A DNA stretch of 64,000 nt from Tretioscincus oriximinensis. Lineage: Eukaryota > Chordata > Lepidosauria > Squamata > Gymnophthalmidae. Position 1 is the first letter of the stretch; the number at the start of each line of letters is the position of its first letter. The notes under the pieces are model-generated. The model saw nothing but the letters and a program-made list of their open reading frames with translations, searched no databases and was not told where the DNA came from. Below, one piece after another: positions 1-10,860 of the stretch. Both the position numbers and the translations under genes were made by a program. Location of the stretch: the NCBI GenBank assembly GCA_022410635.1, contig JAJVDF010000168.1, positions 1,697,574 to 1,761,573 on the forward strand, in the 5' to 3' direction.

Positions 1-1180
1 TCGTTAACAAGTGGAACGGAATTGTGCCCCGAACCCCCCTGGGTGCCTGCAGCCTTAGAATTTATCCTCTAATACATGTTAAAGAAATGACTTACCCCAG
101 TCCATCACCATTTTGGCTATTCCCAGTACCCAGTGATTTGCAACAAGTATAATTTATAGGCCAGATCTCTGCATATTAATTCAGATCTTGAGTAGGTAAT
201 CTAGTTTAAGGAGTTCAGCAGTCTACATTATCTGCTGCAGATTACTGGCGATCCAGATCAGATCTGCACTAAAAGTTATCTAAAATGTTAAGATCCAGGG
301 GAGTAACTACCATGGGGCAAGCCGAGGCACCGCCCCAGGGCCCTGAGGGTCTGGCTGGTTACAGGGCACCCCCGGTGACGCTGGGCCCTCCCACCTTCCC
401 TGGTTTTTATCTTACATTTAAAACATCAGCAACCCACGATGCTTTTGATGTTGATTGCATTGCCCACACACAGCAACAAGCAATAATCAGTAATTATCCA
501 GAACTGCTTGTGGCATATGCGTGACATAATCAGCATTGAAGACACATTGCTTGTCACTGAAGCCTTTAAATGTAAGGTATGAAACAGAGAGGGAGGGGGC
601 CCTTTCATTTTTCTGCCCCAGAGGTCCCAGGATCCTGGCTCTGCTAATGGTAATCAGCCCTAAATCTGTACTAACATCATCTGCCCTGGATTAAGCTGAA
701 GAACACACGCATGCATACCAGATTCACATGAGAATGGGTGTGACTGCAAAAGTCATGTGCCATTTAGACAACATGGCAGCCCCAAATTCACATTTATTTT
801 GTCTCCTGTTACCTGTCTGCTATACTGGGAACACTGTCAGTCTATTCAGCTCTGAAGCTGGTACAGAGCTAGCAAGTAAATGTTCCGATCCAGCCATGAG
901 CTGCAACCCGGAGGTTGACATTTATCATTTGGGAGTGAAATTTTGCATCAGCATCGTAGCGCATGCTGTCCTGATTTTAAAGCTGTCCAACCTGTATAAT
1001 GCAGACACATATTGCTGCAACTAACGTGGATCAAGATAATCCAGATTTATTAAAATGGATTTATCACATCANGTGCATAGAAGACATCTGACGTAAACAA
1101 AATTGCACTCAATGGGTTTCTCTTACCAGTAAATACAAGGAGGAGGAAGAGGAAGAGGAAGAGAAAGAGGAAAAGGCGTT

Positions 1181-1390
1181 GTTTTTATATCCCATTTTTC
1201 TCAACCTGAAGGAAATAAAAGTACCTTATATAACCTTCTATTCTTAAATTCACAACAGACACCTTATGAAAAAGGTGGGGTTGAGAGAGCTTCAAGGAAC
1301 TGGGACTTATCCATGGTCACTCTGCTGGTTTCTTTGGAGGACTGCAGAATGGAACTGGGACAGTTATGCTCTAACCACCACACTAGACTG
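1181..1390 (-). repeat. tRNA-derived SINE, family A, old copy
   Basis: This is a diverged reverse-orientation copy. It has the body motif ACAACAGACACCTTATG, the GAGAGAGCTTCAAGGAACTG block and a degraded tRNA-like head ending near CTCTAACCACCACACTAG. It abuts a family B copy that starts at about 1392. Confidence 0.7.
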
Positions 1391-1391
1391 G

Positions 1392-1565
1392 CTTGCGAAT
1401 GGCTCAGTCGCTTAGGAAATGGTCTCTCATCTGGGAGATGGGGTTTTGAAGCCATGTGTTGCAGGGGTGACTACCTGCCACTACTCAACTCACCTTTAGC
1501 AAACTCAGCTATTCAAAAGCGAGAATTGCAAGAAATTGCAACAGGCGGCAAGTATAGGGTCTAAT
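1392..1565 (+). repeat. tRNA-derived SINE, family B, 3'-truncated copy
   Basis: The head GCTCAGTCGCTTAGG (box A like) is followed by CATCTGGGAGATGGGG and the GCTATTCAAAAGCGAGAA body. The copy lacks the usual 3' tail. Confidence 0.7.
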
Positions 1566-1899
1566 TTGTCAATCGTAGCATTAGGAAATATCATACAGTG
1601 AGTATCCCAGCAGAAATGTTGGGTGTCTTCCAAAACATAAACCAAAGCCCCGTACACACCACTGTAGAAGCTCCACAATGCCTCCGTTATAGGCAACAAT
1701 GGAGCTTTTGTTTTCCTCCTGGGACCACCCAGGAAAAGCTCTGTAGTAGTGAAGTACCTGCATTGCTGATGTTCTTCCACATCAACATGAAATGCCTGCT
1801 GCTTAAATTAAGAAGCTTCCTGCAGCCCTGGCGTGTGCTCCTGATGTGTGGGACTTCTGGTGCTGCGAGAAGACGCCAGTCGGGAGTGCAAATGGAGCA

Positions 1900-2262
1900 G
1901 GCGCGAATAGCTCAGTCGCTTAGGAATTCGTCTCTCATCTGGGAGATGGGCTTTGGAAGCCCTGTGTGGGACGTGGGGAGGGTTGAGCACCTTCCACTAG
2001 CCTGTAGCTCTAGCCAACCCAACTATTCGAAAGCAAGAATTGCAAGTAATTGCAAATGACTGCAAGTAGAAACATGGGAACCACCACAGTCTGGTGGGGA
2101 AGATAAAATGGAAGCCTTTGGGCAAAATAACCTTGTAAGCCGCTTTGAGTCCCTTTGTAAGGTGAGAAAAGCGGGGTATAAGAACCAAGTTCTTCTTCTT
2201 CTTCTTCCTCCTTCTTCCTTCTTCCTTCTTTCTTCTCCTCCTCCTCCTCCTCCACCTCCTCC
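1900..2262 (+). repeat. tRNA-derived SINE, family B, near full length
   Basis: This is the best example of the family. The tRNA-like head has box A (TAGCTCAGTCGC) and a box B like GGGCTTTGGAAGCCC. The body has the ACATGGGAACCACCACAG block. The LINE-like tail AAGCCGCTTTGAGTCCC continues to GCGGGGTATAAGAACC and ends in an expanded CTT/CTC pyrimidine tract (2190-2262). The CTT tail is characteristic of the family. Confidence 0.85.
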
Positions 2263-3904
2263 TTGTGAAGCTTTAGTACAGTAACATTCAGCAGGAAATG
2301 TTATGTCCAAGCCCCAGCCGTGATCCTAAGTCTTAAAGCCTCTATGGATCAGATTTGATTTCCTCAAGCAATCTTTTCCTGCAAAATACTGTCCTTTACT
2401 TTTTCACTGGATCTTTCTTTTTAAGCTTTGGCAGCATCCAGAAAAGATAAACTCCAGGAGTTGAAAATTCTCTCCACAGAACATCTCGTCTCTATTTCTT
2501 TAACGCACTTAAGCTATTCTGTCCACATCTCTCTCCAAGCAGACTCCATGCCTCACACACCCAGTAGCTAGGATCCCGTCCAAAGTCTTTGTTGACATTT
2601 ATTTGGCTGTAAGGCCTTAGCTGGACATCAGCTAAGCTTGTGCCTTTAACCCATCCAACCACATATGGGATTGCTTGGTTCCAAGGAGATGCAAGGGGCT
2701 TGCTTTAAATTACAACAGAATTGGAATCCAGATGTTTTCTAGGCAGGCAGACGTTGTTCTGCACGCTAGCAAAGTAAGTGAGGTGAATTTATGTCACCTT
2801 TGGTAGATTTAAACAAACAAACAAGCATCTACCATCATTAAAAGATATTGACTACAAAATGTAAAAAAAATCAAATGACACAGGCTAGAGGAAAACCAAA
2901 ACTACCTCATCACAACATTATATATTTTTAGCCCCCACCCCCTGGGAACCTTGGGTATATAGGACAAGATAGAACCATAAATCAATATGAATATTTTGCT
3001 ACATTTGTCAAAAAAATATTTAGCAGTTTTGAATGGTTAGATGCAAAGTAGCCCAAGTTGATTGCAACCTGACACAGCACTGATCAATGAAACCTGATAA
3101 AATAATAAACAATGTGTTAGCTTTCTTTAAAACAAATGCAATAATTATTCCCTTTGATGACAACCCTGTGAAGTAAAGTAAGGACAAGCTAAGGTAGTGA
3201 GGTGACCAGAGGTATGAGCCCTGTGGAGATAGGAAATGGTTTCCTCAGACCTTAAACACTGTGGGGTCACCACTGAGAAGATCCTGTTTCTACTTCCAAC
3301 GCTTCAGCTACTGAAAGAGATGGTGTGATCAGGCAGAGCTTTGGCTCTTTCCAGAAGAGGCTTTGATTTGTTTCATCAGGAAGCGTACTCACAGAGTTTC
3401 AGTAAATATTAGCTAAAAAGTCCAGATGCCCTGGATTTTCTTGACAGAGCTTGCAAGCTATCAGAGAGGCCACCATTTTCCACCAAAGGGTATGGGGTTT
3501 GCACACATGAAAAGGCTAGAATTTAGCCAAGATTTAAGCAAGGCATGCACATTTGTCTGAGGTTGTGTACACACAAGGTTTTCTTATCTTTTTCTTACTG
3601 GGATGTTCCAACATCTTCATTTTCAGCCAGGCTTTACCATGCACCAATAACAAAAGTGTGAGAATCAGCAATTTCCTGATAGTAGATATTTTCTGACATC
3701 CTAGCAAAATGCCACATATTTTCTTTCTAAGTCTTCGTGTGTGGAAGGTTTCTTCTCATCCAAAGAAAGCAGCCCAAGATTCTCATTACACTTCCTGCTT
3801 TAGACCCCACTAAGCATGCTCAGCATTACGCGATTATAGAGCTGAGTAGCGAGGATGTAACTCATATCTCTGCTCTATGATCCTGGTAGGTCGTCTCTCT
3901 GTTC

Positions 3905-4015
3905 CGTTTAAAGAATCTGAAGCATCTGAAGAAGGAGACGTGTCTACGAAAGCTTTTGCTACCCACGTTTCTCCTGTTAGTAAGTGCTACTAGCCCTTTT
4001 GCTGGATCTTCTGCA
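3905..4015 (+). mobile_element. Penelope-like element fragment with hammerhead-like core
   Basis: This is an old copy of the foldback family described at 9402-9698. The core CTGAAGA (3926-3932), a short stem and GAAA (3948-3951) are kept, followed by the CTCCTGTTAGTAAGTGCTAC and CCTTTTGCTGGA blocks. Confidence 0.6.
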
Positions 4016-5070
4016 ACAGGAGAAAGGTGAGTATGGGAAGGCTTGCGAACAATTTCATAATGCAATTGCTGCTTTTTCCCTTTTGTGTGGACAGATCCTG
4101 AGGTTCAAGGCAAGACATGAATACTGGAGTTCAGACATATGAGAGGAGCAATCAATCAGGAGAAGGTGTACACAAGTTTTCGGCATGTAGCCAATAGGCT
4201 CCTATTCTGAGACATAACCACAGTTGGACTGGCTGCAGTTTAGTGTAGAATTGCTGATTCAGTCTCTAACCTGTGCATAGAAAGAGGCAATAGCATATCT
4301 GCCAGGGAAATGACAAAGAGATGCCCCTGAAGGAACTCATGCAAGCAACCAGGAGATAGTTCTGATGTGATGATATCTAATCTCAGCATACCAAAGTTGA
4401 GTGAAAAATATCCTTCGTATTAAATTGAACTTGCATGCTGTTTTCCTTCTGCCCATTTAAAAATGTTTTTATCTGAAAAACGTGCATTTTTATGCAGTCT
4501 GGAATGTTTTTCCCTCCACAAAATAACATTACAAAATTCAGCAATGCATGGGATTCATCGAATCTGTCATGTTCCAACGTGTGCATTAACCAGGGAAGTA
4601 CAACATTGGCCTGGCTTCCTTAAAAATGGCAAACACAGAATTGTCAACCAGTTTCTGAGGCAGCAACTGAATTCAGCTAACCGACTTCACAGGTAGTCAA
4701 GCAGAGGGTGGGTAGAGCCCACCCTGAGAGAGTTACAAGTGGTAAGGCCCAAATGCAAGTTGTACCTGCTGCTGGAAAATTCCAGAAAACCAAGCTAGGC
4801 CTGAATATTCCAGAATGCTCACTGAAGTTGTTACGAAAGCTCCTCTGAAATGCATTTTTAAATTTCCTTTTAAAATAGGAGATTAATAAAAGATGCTAAC
4901 TGATCAATTTAAAGAACCATTATCTAAAACCAGGATGGCACAGAGCCTCTATTTCCAAATTTGAGGTATTCAGAAGAATACTGATTTGGCTGATTTGTAC
5001 TTCCAACTGCNGTTCAAAAGAACACAGCCTGAACCCAACATGAACCCAACGGAGTTCCCATGTGAATTAC

Positions 5071-5328
5071 AGAGCCAGTTTGGTGTAGTGGCTACAGTGT
5101 TGGACTCCTTCCTGGTAGTCTCCCAGTTCGATTCCCCACTCCTCCATGAAAGCCAGCTGAGTGACCTTGGGCCAGTCACAGTTCTTTAGAACTCTCTCAG
5201 CCCCACCTACTCCACAGGGTGTCGGTTGTGGAGAAAGTAACAAAAGCTATGTGCGCTGCCCTACGGTTGGCCTGAGACCTTTGGGTATAGGGCGGGATAC
5301 AAGTACAAATAAATAAACAAACAAATAA
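5071..5328 (+). repeat. tRNA-derived SINE, family A (Sauria/Squam style)
   Basis: The copy starts AGAGCCAGTTTGGTGTAGTG (tRNA box A region) with box B like CAGTTCGATTCCCC. The body contains GACCTTGGGCCAGTCAC and CTCTCTCAGCCCCACC. The 3' tail CTGAGACCTTTGGGTATAGG-GCGGGATA ends in AAATAAATAAAC. The tail is shared with the L2-like LINE of this window (see findings). Confidence 0.88.
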
Positions 5329-5379
5329 TACAAACGAAACTGAACCTGCATGAACCATGCAAGGGGACTAGTAGAACTT

Positions 5380-5668
5380 GGAGACTAACAGGAGAAAAGT
5401 AGGTGGAATAACCTTTCATAGACATTCCAGCAAAGGAGCTAGCAGCACTTTGAGACTAACTTGAGAAAAGTGGTTGGCATAAGTTTTCGTAGACAGATGC
5501 TTTAGATGAGCATCTGAAGAAGTAGACCTGTCTACGAAAGCTTATGCCAACCACTTTTCTCAAGTTAGTCTCAAAGTGCTGCTAGCTCCTTTGCTGGACT
5601 TTCTGCTAGACTAACACGGCTATTTCTCTGAAATTGCCTTTCATAGACATGTCTACATCTTCAGGTCC
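5380..5668 (-). mobile_element. Older Penelope-like copy, split by a younger copy
   Basis: The pieces 5380-5425 and 5651-5668 together form one reverse-orientation arm. They are separated by the insertion 5426-5636 and by a duplicated 14-base target. Confidence 0.7.
5426..5636 (+). mobile_element. Penelope-like foldback element (non-autonomous)
   Basis: This is a palindrome with arms of about 80 bases starting at CCAGCAAAGGAGCTAGCAGC. The right arm continues into a unique tail of about 36 bases ending GGCTATTTCTCTGAAA(TTG). It is flanked by the 14-base duplication CCTTTCATAGACAT at 5412-5425 and 5637-5650. A hammerhead-like core lies at 5514-5539, enclosed by GCAT and ATGC (5510-5513 and 5544-5547). 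Confidence 0.75.
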
Positions 5669-5756
5669 TGGCTCTATACTTTATGCCCTATTAGTTTATA
5701 CCCTAGTTTTCCAGATGATAGGGGACCAATGTCAGGAAATCAGCTACATGAACCAT

Positions 5757-5925
5757 GGGTGGTCCAATGCAAGTCAAAAATGTCCAAACATGAGCCAAAA
5801 GCCTTCCAGCACAAACCAAGAATGTTCCAACATAAACCAAGAGCATTCCAATGCAAATCGAGGATGTTTGTATGAATCAAATGTGTTTCAATGTGAACAA
5901 AAGGGGTTCCAAAGAGGTACCCAGA
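5757..5925 (+). repeat. Degenerate 24-bp tandem repeat
   Basis: About six to seven imperfect units of roughly 24 bases run here, of the type TTCCAACATAAACCAAGAGC. They give an accidental open frame with an eight-residue peptide period. It is not considered a gene because there is no supporting context. Confidence 0.7.
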
Positions 5926-5934
5926 GCAGATTAC

Positions 5935-6330
5935 ACTAAAAGTCGATAAAAACAGTGTCTTCAAGGAGAGGAGAGTTTTGGCTCAGCTGAAAACACAGGT
6001 GAACAGAAGCATCTTCAACAGGGGTCTAAATGTGCACAGCATAGATACATGATGCTCTTCAGTGGAATGATCATTCCACAACCTGGGGGCTTATGTTTAG
6101 GGCCTTATATGTCAATGTTTACATTGAACTGTAGCAAATAGGCAACCAGTGCAGTTCTTTCAGGACTGGTGTAATGTGTGTCTGGCCAGCTGTACCAATC
6201 AACAGCCTAGCTGCTGCCTTCTGTACCAGCTGCAGCTTCTGAACTGTCTTCAACCCCACACAGAGTGCATTACAATAATCCAGTCTGGAAGTTACAAGAG
6301 CGTGGAGTAGTGTGGGCAGGTACTCCACAG
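5935..6330 (-). mobile_element. L2-like LINE fragment, reverse transcriptase C-terminal end
   Basis: The minus strand encodes the motif SRLDYCNAL, followed by [13 protein letters not shown] and a segment ending [14 protein letters not shown]. This is characteristic of the region after the reverse transcriptase domain in L2/CR1-superfamily LINEs. It is 5'-truncated and carries stops outside this stretch. Confidence 0.8.
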
Positions 6331-6344
6331 TATTTATGGTCCTA

Positions 6345-6555
6345 AAAGGGCCATAGTTACTACCTTAAATGGAAGGTTTTTGCCTCAGTTCACNTCTTGT
6401 ACCTTTACCCCCTGGAATATTGAGATGATGGAATGCCACACAACATGTTTCTATCTGTTTTTAATTTTGCTTTTATGTACTTTAATTGCTGTCACCCACC
6501 TTGAAGACCTGAGGGTATAGGGTGGGCTGCAAACGCAAATAACAAAATAAATCAG
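6345..6555 (+). mobile_element. L2-like LINE 3' end, degenerate
   Basis: The piece ends in ACCTTGAAGACCTGAGGGTA and AACAAAATAAAT, a decayed version of the L2 tail seen at 53350-53420. Confidence 0.6.
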
Positions 6556-7576
6556 CAAAGGGAACACTTGTTCGCAAAACCTGCAAGGGATTATGACTTG
6601 CAGACTGGCATACAAAACAAGACGGACGCTGATAAACCATGCAGAACCCGTTCAGTATTCTTCCACAGGATATTAAGAGCTAGACGCTGAACTCTCCCTA
6701 TTTGGCTCATTCAACGGTAGTGTGGCTGGGATGGAGGTTTCGGCAGGAAACAGGAGAATGGATTCAAGTCATAACTTGAGAGATACGGCCGAAGGCTGGC
6801 GGCTGCAGAGTTCGGTCTGTTTAACTAGCTTCTGTCAGCAGGAAAAGTTGAGCGACATAAAAGCAAAGTGCTTCTGTGTTTCAGCACTCAAGAAAAACCC
6901 CGGTATGACACTGTCTGCATATACAGTTGCTAGGAATTTGCATATCTCTCTCGCCTAAAACCTAGTCTTTCAAAACAGAGGGGAAAGAAAGAACGCAGTT
7001 ATTCACTGAAGCCAGGTAACCAACTGAGAAGATGGAACAAGTGCCAGCATAGTCTTTCCAGCACAAATGTGCTAAGTGGCCAGCTAGGCCTCATCCTGCT
7101 AATACACACACACTCATACCTACGGACCTCCCCTCCCTTTTATTTTTGAACTCAATTCAGTCATTATGTAACCTTCAAAAGCTACCTTGGCAGTTGAACA
7201 CCATTCCCCAAGCAGCTGATTCCAGCACGGACCACATGCCAAAAGGCAAATGTAAGCTGCCTGCTCTTGTTATTTTCTTCCAACAGTGAGAGTCGAGGGA
7301 GAAGTTTCAGTTATACAGAAAGTGGTTCACTCTTTATGTGTCTGACTTGACACAAGCTCAGTGAGGAGTGAGCAGCATTTACCCTGCGAAACAGCCACAA
7401 GACAGCGCTGTAAAAAAGCAACTGAGTTAGAAGCATCAGAAGTAGCTTCTGGTATCTTTCATGGTCTTGATGACCAAGAAAACTGTAACTCCTAACATAA
7501 TAGGTTAGGGGAGTATTGATCTTATTTTAAGAACTAAACGTCCCTTCTATTTCTCAGAGGAATCCTAAAGATGTTA

Positions 7577-7833
7577 TTTATTTATTTATTTGTATTTATA
7601 TCCCGCCCTATACCCGAAGGTCTCAGGGCAGCCTATCATAGGGTGGTGCACATAGCTTTTGTTGCTTTCTCCACAACAGACACCCTGTGGACTAGGTGGG
7701 GCTGAGAGAGTTCAAAGAACTGTGACTGGCCCAAGGTCACCCAGTTGGTTTCATGGAGGAGAGGGGAATCGAACCAGGAGACTACCAGATAAGAGTCCCA
7801 CACTCTAACCACTTCACGAAACTGGCTCTCCAT
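7577..7833 (-). repeat. tRNA-derived SINE, family A, near full length
   Basis: This is a reverse copy starting with (TTTA)n, then the tail CCCGCCCTATACCCGAAGG. It continues through GACACCCTGTGGACTAGG and the head complement ending GAAACTGGCTCTC. It has the same layout as 5071-5328. Confidence 0.88.
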
Positions 7834-7854
7834 ACCTTTGCTTATATGATTTTC

Positions 7855-7960
7855 TATCCAGCAAAGGGGCTAGTAGCACTTAGAGACTAAGTAGCATAAG
7901 CTTTCATAGGCACATCTCCTTCTGCAGATGTGGAGGGACTAATGTCAGGGACAGATACTT
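7855..7960 (-). mobile_element. Penelope-like element fragment
   Basis: A reverse arm starts at CCAGCAAAGGGGCTAGTAGC and ends after the GGGACTAATGTCAGGG block. No foldback partner or target duplication is clear. Confidence 0.6.
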
Positions 7961-8915
7961 ATAGGAAACTGTATATGGGAGATGACAAAGCACATGCAAA
8001 TGTGATAAGGTGATGAATTCCAAGTGAGAAAAACAGCTAAGTGGCAGAAACTAATCCAAGTGAAGAAATTGCCTGGAGCAGCAAGAGGCATTTAGCTGAT
8101 CAATCAAATACTCTCTAAAATTGACTACCATGACTTTCTGTCCAACTTGGAGAAAGAAATCCCTTCAGAGATACAAAATCCTGAGTATTGAAGAGGCAAA
8201 CTTTCTTAGACTAGAAAATGAGGTAAAACCTAAGTAGAGAAAAATGTCTGTTGCTGCAGAGTCAAATTCAGTCAGGGTGGGTCACAATAAAATATCTAAT
8301 GACCAACTGAGGCTTACTCCAGATGAAGTTTTTCCAGTTATGGTAGTAGAATCTGCCTCATGTGCTCACACAGTTCCAGCAATCCATTCACTAAAAAGCC
8401 ACGTTGCTCTGGATTTTCCAGCTATCCCCTTTTTAAAGGTTTCATAGCAGACTGCTAGTTAAATCCACTGTAAAAAAACCTTCATATGCCATTCTGTAGC
8501 GAGAAAACGGTAGATATTGTGAGGCCATACATGAAATTCCATTGGCTCTTGGCTCGTAAAGAATGTTGGAAATTGTAGCAAGATGAATGATCAGACATGT
8601 AATGTGANGGTATTACAAGGCATACTGGGCATATTGAGAGTCTAGGGTACAATGTGAAATGTTAAAAGTAAGTGGGGAAGGACTCACAAATAGGTTACTC
8701 TGGATTTAAAATGAATTTTGGAATTAAACAGATCGTCTGGAGGGGGGCTGACTTTCAACATCATTTTTCTTCGCTAGAATTCTCTGTGACAAAGTATCAC
8801 TCCATTTTCTACCACTCCTTATCATCGCTGCTTGTGATAGCTGGGGCAATTTTTACATTTGAAGAATCATAAATTTCCCCACACTTGAGTTAGAAATACT
8901 CAGATCTAGACTGAA

Positions 8916-9130
8916 TAGAATCATAGAATCATAGAGTTGGGAGGGACCTCCAGGGTCATCGGGTCCAATGCAGGATTCATTAAACCATCCCAGACAGATG
9001 ACTGTCCAGTCTTTGCTTGAAGACGTTCAGAGAAGGCGAACTCACCGCTCCCTGTGGCAAACTAAAATGGTTTATAAACTGATTGTTAGAAAGTTTTTTC
9101 TGATATCTAATCTAAATCTACTCCCTTGCA
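8916..9130 (-). mobile_element. CR1 LINE 3' end
   Basis: AATCATAGAATCATAGAG is the reverse of the CR1 terminal 8-base repeat. It is followed by GGGAGGGACCTCCAGG and the AACCATCCCAGACAGATG block, typical of amniote CR1. It belongs to a different CR1 subfamily from the copies with the TTCTTATG tail. Confidence 0.8.
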
Positions 9131-9401
9131 GTTTCATTGCAATAAGCAAGAATATTTCAGTACTTAACCAGACACATTTTAGTTTTCCATCACTAAGTTA
9201 ATATTTGATGTTTTCAGTCGTAAACATTGACTATCAGCTTTGAACCTAGCAAATAAATCGTCGTGTATTTTCCCTTAAAGTACACTGCTTGGTCCCTTGC
9301 AAGCTCCAGCCGGGGCTATTCCTTTCCAATTTGCAACCAACAATCAAGCTATCCCTTCTTATACAAGCTTTATATATATACTTGCATATATATTTACACA
9401 A

Positions 9402-9698
9402 TTTCAGAGAAATAGCCGTGTTAGTCTAGCTGAAAGTCCACCAAAGGAGCTAGCAGCACTTTGAGACTAACTTGAGAAAAGTGGTTGGCATAAGCTTTCG
9501 TAGACAGGTCTACTTCTTCAGATGCTGAGGGACTAATGTCAGGGTCAGGTAAAATGTGTATGGGAGAAGATATTTTCCTATAAATACCTGACCCTGGTAT
9601 TAGTCCCTCAGCATCTGAAGAAGTAGACCTGTCTACGAAAGCTTATGCCAACCACTTTTCTCAAGTTAGTCTCAAAGTGTTGCTAGCTCCTTTGCTGG
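9402..9698 (-). mobile_element. Penelope-like foldback element with 14-base target duplication
   Basis: This is an almost complete palindrome of 297 bases. In element orientation it starts at CCAGCAAAGG, runs into two arms of about 120 bases separated by a short loop near 9545-9580, and ends in a unique tail of about 36 bases (TTTCAGAGAAATAGCC when read on the plus strand). Flanks 9388-9401 and 9699-9712 are identical (ATATATTTACACAA). The core CTGAAGA, stem GTAGAC/GTCTAC and GAAA is at 9615-9640, with the mirrored copy in the other arm. No protein is encoded. Confidence 0.8.
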
Positions 9699-10359
9699 AT
9701 ATATTTACACAAGTCAGGAAAACTATAAAGATCACTCATCAAGGAATATATAATGAATTCATCAAGGAAAACTTTATATAATGAATTCCCATTATCATTA
9801 CAGAGATTTCAGTCACTTGTAAACATAAAACTTCACATTTAGTTAAAAACAGGTGTTTATCTCAAAGTAGACAGTAGTTGCTTACACAATGAGAACAGAT
9901 CAGGCAAGCAAGAATTAATCTAAAGTACCAATTACTGCAGAAGCTACTTTGTAATTGGCTCTTTTATCTTCTAGGATCTTTACTGATCTCTCATCTCATG
10001 TTGTTAACCAAACTGAGCAAACACAGTAAGAATCTGTCTGGGTGGTCCGTGCCAGCAGCATGGATTAGGCTTTAGAAAATATATAAACATTCAACTTGAT
10101 TTCATGGTGATTTGTTTTTCATACAAAACATTGTAAGGGGAAATTTGGAATCTTGTAGCTTTCTAAATATGGTTGATGACCAACTTCCACATTTCCTAAC
10201 CATCCATGATTGTTAGATGTCAACTTCCTTTAGCCCCTTGTGAAATCATGCTTTAACATCTAGGTCTCTTTAGCTAGAAAGATGGTGTTTAAGAGATTGA
10301 AGTTGTTAAGTTATGCATGGGATGGATAAGATAAATTGAGAAAAAAGTTTTTTTTCTAT

Positions 10360-10755
10360 CACACTGCACTAGTTCTAGGGGATATTTCTTGAAACTCATA
10401 GACAGAAGAGCTAGGACAGGCAAGAGAAAATATTTTTTCACCCAAAGGATCATTGGAGGAGGCTGTGATAGCTAGCAGTTGGATAGCTTCAAGATAGGAT
10501 TAGACAAATTCATGGAAGACATGTGTATCAATAGCTGCTAGGATGGATGCCTTGAAACTGCCTCTGGGATGGAGCAACAGGCAATATGTTTGAAATACCA
10601 CTTACAAGGAATAGAGAACAGATGAAGGGTTTTGCCTTTTTCTGCTTGAGATGTTCAGGTGCAATTAGTGGGCTACTGTACGAGATGGAATGCTGGACCA
10701 GATGGGGTGTGGCCCCATTCAGCAGGGCTCTCCTTATGTCCTTGTATTCCCCTAA
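10360..10755 (+). mobile_element. CR1-like LINE 3' fragment, old
   Basis: Decayed plus-orientation CR1 sequence runs from the GACAGGCAAGAGAAAATA block to the GGATGGAGCAACAGGC block. It ends near GGGCTCTCCTTATGTCC, the usual start of the TTCTTATG tail. Exon 7 begins about 60 bases further on. Confidence 0.65.
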
Positions 10756-10816
10756 CTAGAAAAGCCACAGTTCCCACCTTTCATCAAAACAAAATTCAAT
10801 ATATAAGCTTACTTAC

Positions 10817-10860
10817 CCACTGTGTCACAGGGCTCATCTTTATGCACACAAAAATCTGTC
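10817..10860 (-). CDS. ADAMTS17: ADAMTS17 exon 7: 44-base microexon-like segment
   Basis: This is a very short exon, found from its sequence rather than from an open frame. On the minus strand TTATTTTTAG is followed by G, fourteen codons and a final G, then GTAAGTAAGC. With AG from exon 6 the first base makes an arginine, and the rest reads TDFCVHKDEPCDTV. The closing G is the first base of a glycine codon completed by exon 8. The peptide is identical to the segment that follows VTR in ADAMTS17 and ADAMTS19, and both splice sites are strong. The next exon, expected to start with a glycine completion and IAYLGG and to lead to HELGHN, was searched for by eye between 1 and 10816 and not found. 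Confidence 0.93.

Larger units (their letters stand above)
1..10816 (-). other. ADAMTS17 intron 7 (partial)
   Basis: This region follows the exon 7 donor on the minus strand. No HELGH-type catalytic exon was recognised, so the whole stretch is probably intron. It carries SINEs (1181-1565, 1900-2262, 5071-5328, 7577-7833), L2-like sequence (5935-6550), Penelope-like copies (3905-4015, 5380-5668, 7855-7960, 9402-9698) and CR1 pieces (8916-9130, 10360-10755). The stretches 1-1130, 2280-3230, 6560-7560, 7970-8530 and 9720-10350 show nothing I can assign. Confidence 0.75.

Noticed and set aside
1900..1975. Functional tRNA gene suggested by box A and box B
   Set aside because: It is the head of a multi-copy SINE; the cloverleaf is incomplete and the unit continues into SINE body and tail.
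1598..2059. 153-residue plus-strand frame
   Set aside because: Its second half is SINE family B sequence and the first half has no recognisable domain.
1..10816. ADAMTS17 exon 8 with the HELGHN zinc-binding motif
   Set aside because: I looked on the minus strand for IAYLGG, EDNGLN and HELGHN coding patterns and found none, so the exon is not claimed in this window.
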